Shown piece after piece: positions 14,042 through 15,476 of a stretch of 15,476 nt of DNA (position 1 is its first letter; the number at the start of each line of letters is the position of its first letter). The notes beneath the pieces are model-generated. The model ran no database searches. It saw only the letters and a list, made by a program, of their open reading frames with translations, and was not told the origin of the DNA. The stretch is from Kosmotogaceae bacterium UBA1373 (lineage in GTDB: Bacteria; Thermotogota; Thermotogae; Petrotogales; Kosmotogaceae): the NCBI GenBank assembly GCA_002305955.1, contig DBRH01000084.1:265-15740 (forward strand), written 5' to 3'. The translations under genes and the position numbers were made by a program.

Positions 14042-14467
14042 ATGGCAAAGAAGATTTTGGCTCAGGTTAAACTACAACTTGAGGCCGGTAAGGCAACTCC
14101 CGCACCACCAGTCGGTCCCGCTCTGGGTCAGCACGGTGTGAACATCATGGGTTTTTGTAAGCAGTTCAACGCTGAAACCGCTGACAGGGCCGGTATGATA
14201 CTTCCCGTAATCATCACGGTTTATGCCGACAGATCCTTTGTGTTTGAACTGAAGACTCCGCCCGCGAGTTTCCTTCTCCTCAGGGCCGCCGGAATTCAAA
14301 AAGGTTCCGGAATACCCAACAGGACAAAGGTCGGAAAGATCACCAGAGCCCAGCTGGAGGAGATTGCGAAAGTGAAGATGCCCGATCTCAACGCCAGAAC
14401 AGTAGATGCCGCAGCAAAGATAATCGCCGGAACGGCGCGCAACATGGGCATCGAAATAGTAGGTTGA
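14042..14467 (+). CDS. rplK: 50S ribosomal protein L11
   Basis: A 141-residue L11 of the standard length, part of the GTPase-associated centre where it binds the 23S rRNA thiostrepton loop with L10. The N-terminal KLQLEAGKATPAPPVGPALG (9-28) and the C-terminal domain's KTPPASFLLLRAAGI and AGTARNMGIEIVG are diagnostic. The start ATG follows GGGAGG (14029-14034); a longer reading from 14000 lies across the SD and has no family match. In other bacteria L11 is methylated and helps trigger the stringent response. Confidence 0.97.
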   Translation: MAKKILAQVKLQLEAGKATPAPPVGPALGQHGVNIMGFCKQFNAETADRAGMILPVIITVYADRSFVFELKTPPASFLLLRAAGIQKGSGIPNRTKVGKITRAQLEEIAKVKMPDLNARTVDAAAKIIAGTARNMGIEIVG

Positions 14468-14479
14468 GGGGGGATCTGA

Positions 14480-15178
14480 ATGCCGGTTAGATCTAAGAGA
14501 TACACACAGGCGAGGCAGCTTGTGGACAGGATGAAGACTTATTCGGTGGAAGAGGGTATAGAGATTCTCAAGAAGTTCCCTTCCGCCAAGTTTAACGAAA
14601 CCGTGGAGATGCACCTCAAGCTCGGAATAGATCCGGCAAAATCCGATCAGCAAGTTCGCGGAACTATATCGCTTCCCCACGGAACCGGAAAGGACATTAG
14701 GGTACTGGTTTTCGCCAGAGGTGAACAGGCCGAAGCGGCAAAAGCGGCCGGCGCCGATTTCGTGGGCTCCGATGAACTGGTACAACAGATCCAGGGTGGC
14801 TGGACAGACTTCGACGTTGCGATCGCCACACCTGATATAATGAGGGACATCGGTAGGCTCGGTAAGGTGCTCGGTCCAAGAGGCTTGATGCCCTCTCCCA
14901 AGGCCGGAACGGTTACAACCGACGTCGTCGATGCTGTAAAGGGATTCAAAGCGGGAAGAATCGAAGTCAAGAACGACAAGACTGGAAACCTTCATCTTCC
15001 AGTAGGCAAGAAGTCTTTTGAGTCTCAAAAGCTCCTGGAGAACTTTGTATCGGCTCTGAACCAGATAAACAGGATGAAGCCTTCCGGTTCCAAAGGGCGT
15101 TTCGTACAGAGAGCCTTCATAACCACAACTATGGGAGTCGGTATAAAGATTGAGATCTCAAGGGAAACAGAGAAGTAG
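14480..15178 (+). CDS. rplA: 50S ribosomal protein L1
   Basis: A 232-residue L1, normal length, forming the mobile L1 stalk that guides deacylated tRNA out of the E site. Conserved blocks are KFNETVEMHLKLGIDP (35-50 region), RGTISLPHGTGK, the LGKVLGPRGLMPSPKAGTV stretch in the second domain, and FVQRAFITTTMGVG at the end. The ATG follows a GAGGGGGGATC SD at 14466-14476, 12 bases past rplK. In E. coli L1 represses translation of the L11-L1 mRNA; no obvious copy of its rRNA-like target was identified here. Confidence 0.97.
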   Translation: MPVRSKRYTQARQLVDRMKTYSVEEGIEILKKFPSAKFNETVEMHLKLGIDPAKSDQQVRGTISLPHGTGKDIRVLVFARGEQAEAAKAAGADFVGSDELVQQIQGGWTDFDVAIATPDIMRDIGRLGKVLGPRGLMPSPKAGTVTTDVVDAVKGFKAGRIEVKNDKTGNLHLPVGKKSFESQKLLENFVSALNQINRMKPSGSKGRFVQRAFITTTMGVGIKIEISRETEK

Positions 15179-15204
15179 AAATAATAGCAAGAAACATAAG
15201 AAAG

Positions 15205-15268
15205 ATAACCTGCGGTACCGAAGACAGTAGGTATTTAAGAGCCAATCGCCGCCTACCGAGGTACGTGG
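15205..15268 (+). ncRNA. L10-type ribosomal protein leader
   Basis: The rplA-rplJ gap holds a structured leader resembling the L10 leader family. The 5' strand has GGTACCGAAGACAGTAGGT (15214-15232) and the 3' strand GCCTACCGAGGTAC (15251-15264). GTAGG pairs with CCTAC and GGTACC-like ends pair with GGTAC, leaving an internal GAAGACA bulge of kink-turn type on the 5' side. In other bacteria L10, with L7/L12, binds such a structure and represses expression of rplJ-rplL. The class assignment is from conserved sequence and position; no covariance model was run. Confidence 0.75.
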
Positions 15269-15285
15269 AAGTTATATTACCTTCT

Positions 15286-15314
15286 GCGGCCTCGATTCAT
15301 GGGGCCGCTTTTTT
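15286..15314 (+). terminator. Attenuator terminator in the rplJ leader
   Basis: GCGGCC (15286-15291) pairs with GGCCGC (15303-15308), extendable by three further pairs including two wobbles, and is followed by six T (15309-15314). This is an intrinsic terminator directly ahead of the rplJ SD. Because it lies between co-oriented genes and right after the L10 leader, it most likely acts as an attenuator. The leader's CGAGG (15257-15261) is complementary to CCTCG (15290-15294) at the terminator's 5' arm and could form a competing antiterminator. Confidence 0.8.
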
Positions 15315-15331
15315 GAAAGGAGGTGCGAGAA

Positions 15332-15476
15332 ATGCTTACCAGAGCCAGAAAAGAAGAGATCGTTCAGGATCTGACCGACCGCTATCAGAGGGCCTCTCTT
15401 ATACTTTTCGCTGAATACAAGGGAATGAAAGTCGATGCGATAACCCAGTTCAGAGACAAGCTTTATGAGAACTACG
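15332..15476 (+). CDS. rplJ: 50S ribosomal protein L10, N-terminal part; 3' end outside the window
   Basis: The first 48 codons of L10 are present. The start MLTRARKEEIVQDLTDRYQ and the following ASLILFAEYKGM (22-33) are typical of L10, which anchors L7/L12 dimers to the ribosome and in many bacteria represses its own operon. A perfect GAAAGGAGGTG SD at 15315-15325 lies directly after the terminator's T tract. The gene order rplK-rplA-rplJ supports the call, and rplL and rpoB would be expected next. Confidence 0.93.
   Translation, partial: MLTRARKEEIVQDLTDRYQRASLILFAEYKGMKVDAITQFRDKLYENY

Noticed and set aside
14072..15028. A 318-codon minus-strand open frame across rplK-rplA
   Set aside because: It spans two certain ribosomal protein genes and their junction in antisense; no SD or family motif.
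1..15476. CRISPR array, transposon, phage or defence genes
   Set aside because: No direct DNA repeats, terminal inverted repeats, transposase, integrase or nuclease/effector motifs were seen; gene content is housekeeping and envelope.

Overview
The window is about 15.5 kb of bacterial chromosome with every recognisable gene on the + strand, packed with short gaps or overlaps. It looks like a member of the Thermotogota, probably a moderately GC-rich lineage of the Mesotoga/Kosmotoga type; the genus is a guess. Three things support this: NusG carries a large domain inserted in its NGN domain, a Thermotoga trait; a giant repeat-rich secretin and a small barrel-like exported protein suit a 'toga'-type outer envelope; and codon use leans to AGA/AGG and ATA. 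TTG starts are frequent and Shine-Dalgarno (SD) sites are strong.

Layout. (1) 1-3888, envelope block: a 5'-truncated secretin with at least seven tandem alpha/beta repeats, a MEMO1-family protein coupled to it by a TTGA overlap, and a small exported, probably beta-barrel protein with its own promoter. (2) 3902-10099, a tightly packed housekeeping run: RseC-like membrane protein, mutS2, acpS, ligA and a cysteine desulfurase. (3) 10088-12187, promoter then yicC-remA-gmk-rpoZ, the gene order also known from Bacillus. (4) 12243-15179, a perfect-consensus promoter, tRNA-Thr(UGU), tRNA-Tyr(GUA), rpmG, secE, nusG, rplK and rplA, the classical transcription/translation cluster. (5) 15205-15476, an L10-type leader with an attenuator terminator, then the first 48 codons of rplJ.

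How it fits together. The ribosomal block is set up for control by a strong stable-RNA promoter at the front and by L10-dependent attenuation before rplJ. The yicC-remA-gmk-rpoZ unit joins RNA turnover, a DNA-binding regulator, GMP phosphorylation and an RNA polymerase subunit. The mutS2-acpS-ligA run mixes DNA/ribosome maintenance with lipid cofactor loading, without an obvious shared pathway. I saw no transposon, CRISPR array, prophage or defence system. The least understood parts are the orphan repeat-rich secretin with its MEMO partner, the small barrel-like protein, and the repeat structure inside the NusG insertion.
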